Below, piece by piece: positions 1 to 6,325 of a DNA stretch of 10,000 bases (position 1 is its first letter; each line of letters starts with the position of its first letter). A program made the position numbers and the translations under genes. This DNA comes from Desulfomonile sp. (GTDB taxonomy: Bacteria > Desulfobacterota > Desulfomonilia > Desulfomonilales > Desulfomonilaceae): positions 1-10,000 of the forward strand of contig JAIWNO010000122.1 in NCBI GenBank assembly GCA_020216785.1. The letters are read 5' to 3'. The notes under the pieces were generated by a model that was not told the DNA's origin, ran no database searches, and saw only the letters and a program-made list of their open reading frames with translations.

Positions 1-248
1 CGCTTTTGGCTCCGCATTGAACCTTCCAGGAATTGGCAGGCCTTTTCCTGACAGGCGAGAACCAGCACTCCGCGGGCACCGGCAGCCAGCGTCTTCAGGA
101 GGTGATGAGCTTCCACTTTTCCCGAGCACGGGACTGCAACAAGTGAGACGCCGGGACGGGAGCGGGCAAAAGCCTTTTGTCCTCCGTTCTGGAAGAGTCG
201 CAGGTTGCGACAATAATATACTACTATTTTTGTGGGGTTTGTGTCCAT
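1..248 (-). CDS. MvhD/FlpD-like hydrogenase iron-sulfur (delta) subunit, partial (C-terminus off the left edge)
   Basis: Reading the minus strand from ATG at 248 gives 82 codons that stay open to the window edge. The protein begins MDTNPTKIVVYYC and continues with VPCSGKV, a helix rich in Leu/Ala, then GARGVLVLAC and EKACQFLEG. Cysteines fall at residues 13, 41, 66 and 71. This pattern (VPC-x-G-+V, then GA-x-GVLV-x-x-C-x4-C) is what I know from the MvhD/FlpD family, small Fe-S proteins that pass electrons between a hydrogenase or formate dehydrogenase and HdrA-type flavoproteins in the cytoplasm. An in-frame TAA 48 bases upstream of the ATG rules out a longer protein. The ribosome site is weak: AAGG lies only 2 bases before the ATG. 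The gene lies 235 bp downstream of gatB, so it probably has its own promoter and starts a new transcription unit. The family call is from memory of motifs; the partner genes lie outside the window. Confidence 0.72.
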   Translation of the reverse strand, partial: MDTNPTKIVVYYCRNLRLFQNGGQKAFARSRPGVSLVAVPCSGKVEAHHLLKTLAAGARGVLVLACQEKACQFLEGSMRSQK

Positions 249-292
249 ATCCTTCTGCCTGGGTGCTTGTCGTGCGCAGCCCGCAATTTTTT

Positions 293-322
293 AAAATGCC
301 ACGAGAACGCTGTGTTTTTCAA
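293..322 (-). promoter_or_regulatory. Weak candidate promoter for the MvhD/FlpD-like gene
   Basis: On the minus strand TTGAAA (322-317) is followed after 18 bases by CATTTT (298-293), about 45 bases before the ATG at 248. The -35 matches the sigma70 consensus well but the -10 matches at only three positions. It is offered because some promoter is expected in this gap, not because the site is strong. Confidence 0.22.
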
Positions 323-371
323 GTTCTTTTTCCGCGGCCCCCTTTTCGGTATCAGCCGTGAGTTCCTCCGC

Positions 372-438
372 GGTTAACCACCTGAGATCATAGTGGTTAC
401 CTACTAATTTGCCGGGGTGGTTTTCTTAAAGAAACCAC
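372..438. repeat. Two adjacent inverted repeats with shared GTGGTT/AACCAC arms
   Basis: The first hairpin pairs TAACCAC (375-381) with GTGGTTA (393-399) around an 11-base loop, and extends by two G-C pairs past a one-base bulge. The second pairs GTGGTTT (417-423) with AAACCAC (432-438) around an 8-base loop. Because the arms share one hexamer, each could also pair with the other hairpin. They lie 45-110 bases after the gatB stop and more than 120 bases before the next start codon. Neither stem is followed by a T-run on the minus strand, so they are not classic intrinsic terminators. They could be transcript-end structures, a paired operator, or a switchable leader. The rest of the 249-483 gap is AT-rich and shows nothing else I can name. 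Confidence 0.5.
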
Positions 439-483
439 AACAAGGAACTAATTTAAGTATTACTAACAAATCCGGCTGTCGAG

Positions 484-1926
484 TTAGAACCTGGAGCGCG
501 CTCGCAACTCTTGCACCAACAAATCGTTTACCAATTGCGGGTTTGCTTTCCCTTTGCTCGCTTTCATGACTTGGCCGACGAAGAACCCGAACAGTTTGTC
601 CTTACCCGCGAGGTACTTCTCCACTTCGCCCCGGTTGTCGTCCAACACCTTGCGCACCAGTTCGGTAAGGGCCTCGGAATCGGATATCTGAACCAGCCCC
701 TTCCGATTAATGATTTCCGCCGGGTCTCCGCCAGTCGAGCACATCTCTTCGAAGACTGCCTTGGCTATCTTGCCCGAGATCGTACCCGCATCGATAAGCT
801 TCAGAAGATCGGCGAGCTGTTCCGGCTTTACTGCGCAGGAAGCGAGGCCTGCTTCTTCGCCTTTGAGCTGGCGCATCAGCTCGGTCATGATCCAGTTGCT
901 TACTGCCTTGGGTTTCGGGAAAAGCTCGAGCGTCCGCTCAAAATATGCGGCAAGCTCCCGGGAGGCAGTGAGTACGGCCGCGTCATAAGGCGGAATGCCG
1001 AATTGCTCCACAAAGCGACGCTTCTTTTCCGAGGGAAGTTCGGGGAGGTCACGGCCGATACGCTCAACCAGCTCAGGGTCGACGCGCAGGGGCAGCAGGT
1101 CCGGGTCGGGGAAGTAACGATAGTCGTGGGCCTGCTCCTTGCTCCTCATGGACGCGGTGGTCCCTGTGGTTGGATCGAACAGTCGTGTCTCCTGCACGAT
1201 AGGTTCGCCGTTGCGCAATGCTTCGGTCTGTCGGTCGATTTCGTATTGGAGCGCCCGCTGCACGTTACGAAACGAGTTCATGTTCTTAACCTCGGTTTTT
1301 ACTCCGAGGCTCTTTTGACCTACAGGGCGCACCGACACGTTTGCGTCGCACCGAAAGCTGCCCTCTTGCATGTTGCCATCGCAAACGTCCAGGTACACAA
1401 GAATCGCCCGCAGCGCCCGAAGATACTCCGCCGCTTCCTCCGGCGTACGGATTTCCGGCTCGGACACAATCTCGATGAGCGGTACGCCGGTTCTATTCAG
1501 GTCGACGTACGAGACAGGCCGGTCTTCATCGTGGATGAGCTTGCCCGCGTCTTCCTCCATGTGGATGCGGGTAAGTCCGATCCTCCGTACGCCTTCGGCT
1601 GTCTCGATCTCGACCCAGCCATGCTCCGCGACCGGAAGCTCATACTGGGAGATTTGGTAATTCTTCGGCAGGTCAGGATAGTAGTAATTCTTGCGGGCGA
1701 ATCTGCTGATTTCGTTGATGGTGCAATTGCAGGCGAGCGCCATACGCACAGTATATTCCAAGGCCTTGCGGTTCAGTACAGGCAGGGTCCCCGGCATGCC
1801 CTGGCAGATCGGGCATGTGTTGCTGTTCGGCTCCGCGCCGAACCGGGTGGTGCAAGAGCAGAACGCCTTGGAGTCTGTCAAGAGCTGGGCGTGTACTTCC
1901 AGTCCAATTACCGCCTCGTATTCCAT
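484..1926 (-). CDS. gatB: Asp/Glu-tRNA amidotransferase subunit B
   Basis: GatB binds the misacylated tRNA and phosphorylates the carboxylate of Glu-tRNA(Gln) or Asp-tRNA(Asn), so that ammonia delivered from GatA can convert it to the amide; it acts in the cytoplasm within the GatCAB complex. The 480-residue protein has the usual family length. It opens with YEAVIGLEVHAQL, then the zinc-site cysteines at residues 23, 25, 38 and 41 (FCSC and CPIC), the KNYYYPDLPKNYQISQYE block, EEDAGKLIHD, the RTGVPLIEIVSEPE block, and DYRYFPDPDL. The C-terminal part contains the tail domain with the expected GKIAKAVFEEM helix and a final LVNDLL segment. The ATG at 1926 is preceded by AGGA with a 7-base gap, and the gene starts 9 bases after the gatA stop, so it is co-transcribed with gatA. 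Nothing is missing or broken. Confidence 0.98.
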   Translation of the reverse strand: MEYEAVIGLEVHAQLLTDSKAFCSCTTRFGAEPNSNTCPICQGMPGTLPVLNRKALEYTVRMALACNCTINEISRFARKNYYYPDLPKNYQISQYELPVAEHGWVEIETAEGVRRIGLTRIHMEEDAGKLIHDEDRPVSYVDLNRTGVPLIEIVSEPEIRTPEEAAEYLRALRAILVYLDVCDGNMQEGSFRCDANVSVRPVGQKSLGVKTEVKNMNSFRNVQRALQYEIDRQTEALRNGEPIVQETRLFDPTTGTTASMRSKEQAHDYRYFPDPDLLPLRVDPELVERIGRDLPELPSEKKRRFVEQFGIPPYDAAVLTASRELAAYFERTLELFPKPKAVSNWIMTELMRQLKGEEAGLASCAVKPEQLADLLKLIDAGTISGKIAKAVFEEMCSTGGDPAEIINRKGLVQISDSEALTELVRKVLDDNRGEVEKYLAGKDKLFGFFVGQVMKASKGKANPQLVNDLLVQELRARSRF

Positions 1927-1935
1927 GATGACATC

Positions 1936-3396
1936 CTAAAGAGGGGGTCTTTTCAGGTGGTGGTCGGTTTCCGCCTGAAACGCGGATGCGAGCTGAACCA
2001 GGCGGCTCTCAGCAAAATGGGGAGCGATGAGCTGCAACCCGACCGGCAGGCCTGTCGAAGAAAACCCGCCGGGTATCGACATCCCGGGAAGGCCGGCCAT
2101 GTTGACGGGAATGGTAAACACATCTGTTAGATACATTTGGATCGGGTCGTCGATCTTCTCGCCGATCTTGAACGGCGGAGTCGGGGCCACAGGGCAGAGA
2201 ATCGCGTCGCATGTCTGGAACGCGCTTTTGAAATCCTCGGTGATGAGTGTCCTGATCTTTGCCGCTTTCAGGTAATATGCGTCGTAATATCCCGAGGAGA
2301 GCGCGTAAGTCCCGAGCATGATACGGCGCTTCACCTCCGCTCCGAATCCCTCGGCCCGCGTCCTGCAATACATATCGATCATGCCGTCGAAATTCTCCGC
2401 TCGGTGCCCGTACTTGACCCCATCGTAGCGAGCGAGGTTCGACGACGCCTCGCTCGGTGCGATGATGTAGTACGCGGCGATACCATAGTCCAAGTGCGGC
2501 AGCGAAAGCTCGACGAACGACACCCCGAGTCCTTCGAAGACCTTTCGTGCGTCAGCCATCACCCGCGAGACATCCGGATCGTCCAGGTGGCTGTAAAACT
2601 CTCTCGGCAGGCCAAGAGTCATTCCCTTGATGGGTTTTCCCAAAAAGCTCGTGAAATCGGGATGCTCCATCGGCACCGATGTAGAGTCCATCGGGTCGTG
2701 GCCGCACAAGAGATTGAGCATGAGCGCCAAATCCGTCGCATCCCTGGCAATTGGACCGATTTGATCGAGGCTTGACGCGTACGCTACAAGACCGTATCGG
2801 GAGACCGATCCGTACGTGGGCTTGATGCCGGTGACACTGCAGAAGCTCGCGGGTAGCCGGATCGAACCGCCGGTGTCCGACCCGAGGGACACTACGGCTT
2901 GGCCCGCTGCGACCGACGCGGCGGACCCGCCGCTCGAACCGCCCGGAATCATATCGAGATGCCACGGATTACGGGTTGGTCCCCAGTAGGAGGTCTCGGT
3001 AGACGACCCCATCGCGAACTCGTCCATGTTGGTTGTGCCCAGTATCACCATTCCCGCGTCGCGAATACGGCGCACAACTGTTGCGTCGTACGGCGCGACG
3101 AAATTGGCGAGGATTCGGGAAGCGCACGAGGCTCGAAGACCCTTGACGCACATATTGTCCTTGATCGCAATCGGGATTCCGGTGAGCGGCCCGGCAGTCC
3201 CTGCCGAGATCCGGCGGTCGGCTTCCGCTGCCATTTCCAGAGCGAGTTCCGGCGTGACGGTCACGAATGAATGGAGTTTCTCCTCAGTGGCCTCAATACG
3301 CGCGAGCATTGACCGGGTCACCTCAACGGACGCCACCTGCCTGGTGCGAAGGAGTTCCCCCAATTCTATCGCGGTCTTCTCATAGAGTTCCAACAC
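1936..3396 (-). CDS. gatA: Asp/Glu-tRNA amidotransferase subunit A (glutaminyl amidase)
   Basis: GatA hydrolyses glutamine and sends the ammonia to GatB. It belongs to the amidase-signature family: the GGSSGG block and SDTGGSIRLPAS are both present. The reading frame stays open to a GTG at 3420 that overlaps the gatC stop. I prefer the GTG at 3396 because AAGGAG lies 6 bases before it and because the product then starts MLELYEKTAIELGELL, the normal family N-terminus. With this start (486 residues) the Ser-cisSer-Lys triad falls at K79 (IPIAIKDN), S154 (GGSSGG) and S178 (DTGGSIRLP), the numbering I recall for Staphylococcus aureus GatA. The longer start would add eight residues. The gene sits between gatC and gatB in one operon, 20 bases after the gatC stop with the preferred start. 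It appears intact. Confidence 0.97.
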   Translation of the reverse strand: MLELYEKTAIELGELLRTRQVASVEVTRSMLARIEATEEKLHSFVTVTPELALEMAAEADRRISAGTAGPLTGIPIAIKDNMCVKGLRASCASRILANFVAPYDATVVRRIRDAGMVILGTTNMDEFAMGSSTETSYWGPTRNPWHLDMIPGGSSGGSAASVAAGQAVVSLGSDTGGSIRLPASFCSVTGIKPTYGSVSRYGLVAYASSLDQIGPIARDATDLALMLNLLCGHDPMDSTSVPMEHPDFTSFLGKPIKGMTLGLPREFYSHLDDPDVSRVMADARKVFEGLGVSFVELSLPHLDYGIAAYYIIAPSEASSNLARYDGVKYGHRAENFDGMIDMYCRTRAEGFGAEVKRRIMLGTYALSSGYYDAYYLKAAKIRTLITEDFKSAFQTCDAILCPVAPTPPFKIGEKIDDPIQMYLTDVFTIPVNMAGLPGMSIPGGFSSTGLPVGLQLIAPHFAESRLVQLASAFQAETDHHLKRPPL

Positions 3397-3402
3397 AGTG
3401 CA

Positions 3403-3408
3403 CTCCTT
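3403..3408 (-). promoter_or_regulatory. Ribosome binding site that decides the gatA start
   Basis: AAGGAG on the minus strand, 6 bases before GTG at 3396. It lies downstream of the alternative GTG at 3420, so it supports the shorter GatA. Confidence 0.7.
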
Positions 3409-3416
3409 TTCCCGGC

Positions 3417-3704
3417 TCACTCGATGACCTTGGGAACGCGGAACGAAGTCCCTGTTCGTGCAGGCGCATTGGACAGGGCTTCCTCAATGGACAGTGAGGG
3501 TCGGACCACGTCCTCGCGCATAGGCGTGTAAAGCTCGACTGTACCGGCCATGGGCTCCACATGATCCGTAGGGACCTCTCCAAGTTTGTCCATATATTTG
3601 AGAATGTCGTCGAGTTGCGCCCGGTACTTGGTCTTTTCTTCCGGCTCAAGGTGGAGCCGGCCGAGAAGCGCGACGTAATCCACTTCTTTGTCGGTAATCT
3701 TCAT
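3417..3704 (-). CDS. gatC: Asp/Glu-tRNA amidotransferase subunit C
   Basis: GatC is the small scaffold that wraps around the GatA-GatB interface and stabilises the complex. The 95-residue product is the usual length. It begins MKITDKEVDYVALLGRLHLE, with the typical helix pair ending in LDDILKYMDKLGEV, then VEPM, and the conserved tail containing the LREDVVRPS-like MREDVVRPS and a final FRVPKVIE. The ATG at 3704 has a good ribosome site (AGGAG, 6-base gap). It is the first gene of gatCAB, with a sigma70-like promoter about 55-80 bases upstream of its start. Confidence 0.97.
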   Translation of the reverse strand: MKITDKEVDYVALLGRLHLEPEEKTKYRAQLDDILKYMDKLGEVPTDHVEPMAGTVELYTPMREDVVRPSLSIEEALSNAPARTGTSFRVPKVIE

Positions 3705-3735
3705 AGGATCTCCTGCTGCCGGGGTGAAGGCCGGC

Positions 3736-3753
3736 GGCCCTGAATTGAGGGCC
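3736..3753. promoter_or_regulatory. Perfect hairpin at the expected 5' end of the gatCAB transcript
   Basis: GGCCCT and AGGGCC pair perfectly across a 6-base loop. If the promoter at 3760-3787 is right, transcription starts at about 3753-3757, so the message would begin within about four bases of this stem. A 5'-terminal stem of this kind can protect an mRNA from decay. On the plus strand the same stem is followed by TTTT and would read as a short intrinsic terminator, but I see no plus-strand gene for it to end. A second pairing of AAGGCC (3727-3732) with GGCCTT (3750-3755) is also possible. Confidence 0.5.
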
Positions 3754-3759
3754 TTTTAG

Positions 3760-3787
3760 CATATAGCCCCTGCAACGGGCATGTCAA
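3760..3787 (-). promoter_or_regulatory. Sigma70-type promoter of gatCAB
   Basis: On the minus strand a perfect TTGACA -35 box (3787-3782) is followed by a 16-base spacer and TATATG (3765-3760). A second -10 reading, TATGCT, sits two bases further on with an 18-base spacer. It lies between the stem-loop that closes the upstream cluster and the gatC start, with a leader of about 50 bases. The position and the perfect -35 make it the best promoter in the window. Confidence 0.65.
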
Positions 3788-3865
3788 GGTCGGTTGTCTT
3801 GACTCAGCCGCCGGTCGGTTGGGTAAGGTTTGTCGTCGGAAATGCGCCACATTCCGTACGTGAAA

Positions 3866-3884
3866 GAGCCCCATCCAGGGGCTC
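3866..3884 (-). terminator. Stem-loop terminator after the cytochrome cluster
   Basis: GAGCCCC and GGGGCTC pair perfectly over seven bases around a 5-base loop. On the minus strand the stem is followed by TTTCACG, a short T stretch; on the plus strand by ACG with no T's. It falls after the last small ORF of the cytochrome cluster (stop at 3946) and before the gatCAB promoter, where a terminator is expected. The T-run is short, so termination may be partial. Confidence 0.55.
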
Positions 3885-3945
3885 ACGATCAGGTGTCCTA
3901 AAACGCTCAAAGAACGCGATACCGACTTTGCCGGTAGTGAGTGGA

Positions 3946-4167
3946 TTATCTGAATTCGCAACGACGCCCGAAGGTCTCACAATAGGCGTTTCCCAGGCCA
4001 AAATGATCGGGCGAGAAAATTTTCGGGGTTCCTCTTTGCTCAGAGAGCGCCACATGCAGGCGATGCTCGTCTGCGCACCTGCACTCCTCCAGGTTCGCGT
4101 ACGCCTCTACAAAGTGCTCTTCTGCAAGCCGGTTAACATCCAGGTTCGCGGTATCTTTTGTGCTCAT
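3946..4167 (-). CDS. Small hypothetical protein, 73 residues
   Basis: I do not recognise this protein. It begins MSTKDTANLDVNRLAEEHFV, is acidic with an amphipathic helix around residues 10-26, and contains four cysteines (two as CRC) and several histidines; it ends GRRCEFR. There is no signal peptide or membrane segment, so it should be cytoplasmic. The ATG at 4167 has GGAG with a 6-base gap, and codon third positions are mostly G or C as in the neighbouring genes, both of which favour a real gene. It is the last ORF before the stem-loop at 3866-3884 and follows the cytochrome gene on the same strand by about 166 bases. In-frame extension to a TTG at 4179 is possible but would swallow the ribosome site. 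Confidence 0.45.
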   Translation of the reverse strand: MSTKDTANLDVNRLAEEHFVEAYANLEECRCADEHRLHVALSEQRGTPKIFSPDHFGLGNAYCETFGRRCEFR

Positions 4168-4168
4168 T

Positions 4169-4240
4169 TCAGTCTCCAAGCTTGATTAATTTCTCGCGGT
4201 ACCATTCACGCGTCTTCGATTTCCTTCCTGTAATATCCAT
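4169..4240 (-). pseudogene. Orphan 3' fragment, possibly the frameshifted end of the ORF at 4206-4316
   Basis: This 23-codon frame reads MDITGRKSKTR then EWYREKLIKLGD and stops one base before the ATG at 4167 (TGA-A-ATG). The EWYREKLIKLGD part looks like a natural charged helical C-terminus. It has no ribosome site of its own. A single-base shift at the TGA of the preceding 36-codon ORF would join the two into one small protein of about 48 residues. It may therefore be the displaced end of a broken or misread gene, or chance. Confidence 0.25.
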
Positions 4241-4316
4241 AAGCATCCGGGCAGACACGTGCAAGGATGCGCCTCTCTTTTGCGTCGTTGAAGCGCGACT
4301 GAAGGCGCGTGGTCAT
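4206..4316 (-). CDS. Very small hypothetical ORF, 36 residues
   Basis: Starting 17 bases after the cytochrome stop, ATG at 4316 opens a frame that begins MTTRLQSRFNDAKERR and ends RKEIEDA. It is rich in Arg, Glu and Lys with two or three Tyr near the end, and its codons prefer G or C at third positions, as real genes here do. The nearest Shine-Dalgarno-like run (GGGAG) is 13 bases away, too far to be convincing, and the start overlaps the stop of a four-codon frame (ATGA). It would be translated by coupling to the cytochrome gene, if at all. I recognise no family. It overlaps the fragment 4169-4240 in another frame, and the two may be halves of one gene. Confidence 0.3.
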   Translation of the reverse strand: MTTRLQSRFNDAKERRILARVCPDAYGYYRKEIEDA

Positions 4317-4333
4317 TCTGCGCCCATAGCTCC

Positions 4334-6322
4334 CTATCTTTTCTCCCTGCTCAGGAACTCGTGCCAGAGCGCTCGCTGCCTCGCGGACGTATGCATCAGT
4401 CGCTGAAGCGTGTTCGCATCAAGCGGGCCGGCGGACGGGCGAGTGCTGAACTGGAAAGGCTTGCCGACTTCGTCAATAAATGCGTCCCAACGAAAATTGT
4501 GACCGGGGATTTGGTCCTCGGGTTTCCATAGAGGATTCAAGCCCGGCTTCTTGAGCCCCACAAAGCCGTCGCCAAGGCCGGCGGCTTTCGGATTGCCGTG
4601 GCAATCGTGGCAGGGCCGTCCCGTTGGGGTGATGGTGTGGGGTGTGTACGGGTTCACCACAAGCGCGGGGGATCCCGCGCCGGTGTTAGGAATCTCGCGG
4701 TCTTTCAGAAGGTTGTCCTCCGCGTCGACGTGCGTGATAACGTACTGGGACATGGGCCGCAGAAGCGCGATCTTACCGGCGCTGTCAAGGCCGAGAGGAG
4801 GTACTTCCCACTGCCGCGCGGTATATCCGCGAAACCACGCGCCCGGCCGAAGCTCGCCGGTGAGCCAGTCACGAGTCGCCGGCGGCTCCCATTCGCTCAC
4901 AGGCTTAGCGGCACGCTCTCCCTGAGCGGGGGGCACCAAGTCGGCCTCAGTGCCGACAAACCTGTCGAGGAGTTCCTGCACCTGCGGATCGTTCTGCCCT
5001 CGCGTTGGCGCCCATTTCCAGTAGTCGGCTCTCTCTTCAAGCATGAGATGCAATCCGTAATCCTGGAATGACCATGCTGCGTGACACGCGGAGCATCTGA
5101 GCTTCTCTCGATGCCTGTCCACACGGTGCGGAACCAATTCCGCGTTCCATTTCGGCACCTTTCGACCCCCACCGCGAAGGAGGAGCAGCGTCCCGTCCGG
5201 TTGCGGGAGCAGGGCGGGGTGGTCGCCGTTTACGTGGCATCCTTCGCACGAAATCGTCACGCCGGGGAGGGCCGACCGCGGAGCTTCGCCGCTGCCGTGC
5301 ACCTCGTCGATCGAGTGGCAGTCCATGCACTCCATGCCGCGACGGAAATGCACGTCCGCTGAAAGCCGGTGCTGTTCCGCTCCGTAGATCCGAGGCGGTT
5401 GTCGCCCCTTGACGAAAGGTGATACGAAGCCTCTCTGGAAATCCTTCTCGAACAGGCCTACGAAGTCCGAGCCCACATGGTTGGCGTTGTGGCATTTCAG
5501 GCACGCGGTGGGTCCGACGCTGCGAACTAGAGCATGTACGCGAGGCCGACCGTCTGCGCTGTTGGGATATGCGACGTGGCAGGCAGAGCACCCGAGACCG
5601 CGGTGTTCCCCCCACCTGGCAGACCCGCGGGTGTGGAGATGACAGCGCAAACACGATCGACGCAGCAGATCATCGCCGAGATTACCCGATTGCGATGGAC
5701 TCGGAACCTGAGTGAGTGTAGCGGCGTCTACCGTGCTGTGCGCGGGTACAGGAGTCTTCTGAGCCCCAAACGCGAACCGGGTGTGGTTAATCATCCGCGG
5801 GGCAAGCGCCATAGGGGATATCCGCACTCGTCGGACCACATCCTCGTGGCATTTCCCGCAGGTCTGTTCGACAAGACGGAGGTCGCCGGGGTCAGCGATC
5901 AGCCCTATATGAGCCAGTTTTTCGTCCTCTGCTGTCGGGTCGCCGCGGTGACACTGGGCGCAGGGCAGGGCGTGGGAGGGGTCCATATTCGCCTGAGCCT
6001 TGTGGCACTGCACACATGTGCCCGGTTCTCGACACGGGACGGTAACCGGGGCCTGGGGAGGGGACCCCCACCACGTCGGATAGAAGGAATTGAGGCGAGT
6101 CGCTCCCATGGGGGCAGACGGGTCCAGGTGCAGCGGACTCGGTGCTTCCGCCGGTTGGGCCAACCCCTGAGATGCGATTAAGACATACGTCAGGACAGTC
6201 AAGACCGGCCAAGTCGTACTGATTCCAACCGTGGACGTACCGCGCGTTACATAACTTCTGGAATCCATTACTTTCGAGCGGATCGCCATGATTCCCGCTG
6301 CAAAGATTCGGCGAACCGTCAC
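4334..6322 (-). CDS. Decaheme periplasmic c-type cytochrome
   Basis: The product carries ten CXXCH covalent heme sites. Numbered from the GTG at 6322 (662 residues), the first cysteines are at about 103, 121, 155, 224, 245, 274, 332, 359, 410 and 571. Nine lie in residues 100-415; the tenth is isolated near the C-terminus after a 157-residue heme-free stretch. A hydrophobic stretch at about 38-50 followed by GLAQPAEA looks like a Sec signal, so the protein should act in the periplasm or at the outer surface, in electron transfer or as a multiheme reductase; the substrate cannot be read from sequence. The start is uncertain: GTG 6322 follows the upstream stop by 3 bases, but ATG 6289 or ATG 6268 gives a more normal signal peptide, and none has a good ribosome site. 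The block GLFEKDFQRGF...MECMDCH resembles multiheme cytochromes of Geobacter-type bacteria as I remember them; I do not assign a named family. It is the last large gene of the cluster. Confidence 0.9.
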   Translation of the reverse strand: MTVRRIFAAGIMAIRSKVMDSRSYVTRGTSTVGISTTWPVLTVLTYVLIASQGLAQPAEAPSPLHLDPSAPMGATRLNSFYPTWWGSPPQAPVTVPCREPGTCVQCHKAQANMDPSHALPCAQCHRGDPTAEDEKLAHIGLIADPGDLRLVEQTCGKCHEDVVRRVRISPMALAPRMINHTRFAFGAQKTPVPAHSTVDAATLTQVPSPSQSGNLGDDLLRRSCLRCHLHTRGSARWGEHRGLGCSACHVAYPNSADGRPRVHALVRSVGPTACLKCHNANHVGSDFVGLFEKDFQRGFVSPFVKGRQPPRIYGAEQHRLSADVHFRRGMECMDCHSIDEVHGSGEAPRSALPGVTISCEGCHVNGDHPALLPQPDGTLLLLRGGGRKVPKWNAELVPHRVDRHREKLRCSACHAAWSFQDYGLHLMLEERADYWKWAPTRGQNDPQVQELLDRFVGTEADLVPPAQGERAAKPVSEWEPPATRDWLTGELRPGAWFRGYTARQWEVPPLGLDSAGKIALLRPMSQYVITHVDAEDNLLKDREIPNTGAGSPALVVNPYTPHTITPTGRPCHDCHGNPKAAGLGDGFVGLKKPGLNPLWKPEDQIPGHNFRWDAFIDEVGKPFQFSTRPSAGPLDANTLQRLMHTSARQRALWHEFLSREKR

Positions 6323-6325
6323 CGG

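Noticed and set aside
511..2130. Long plus-strand reading frame of 539 codons opposite gatB and the end of gatA
   Set aside because: It is antisense to intact, well-conserved gatB; the translation has no recognisable motif, and such mirror frames are common in GC-rich coding DNA.
2137..2775. Plus-strand frame of 212 codons opposite gatA
   Set aside because: Antisense to the conserved amidase sequence, rich in Arg and His as expected of a mirror frame, with no plausible domain.
3804..4055. Minus-strand frame of 83 codons across the stem-loop at 3866-3884
   Set aside because: It reads straight through the likely terminator, has no ribosome site, and overlaps the better-supported 73-codon ORF.
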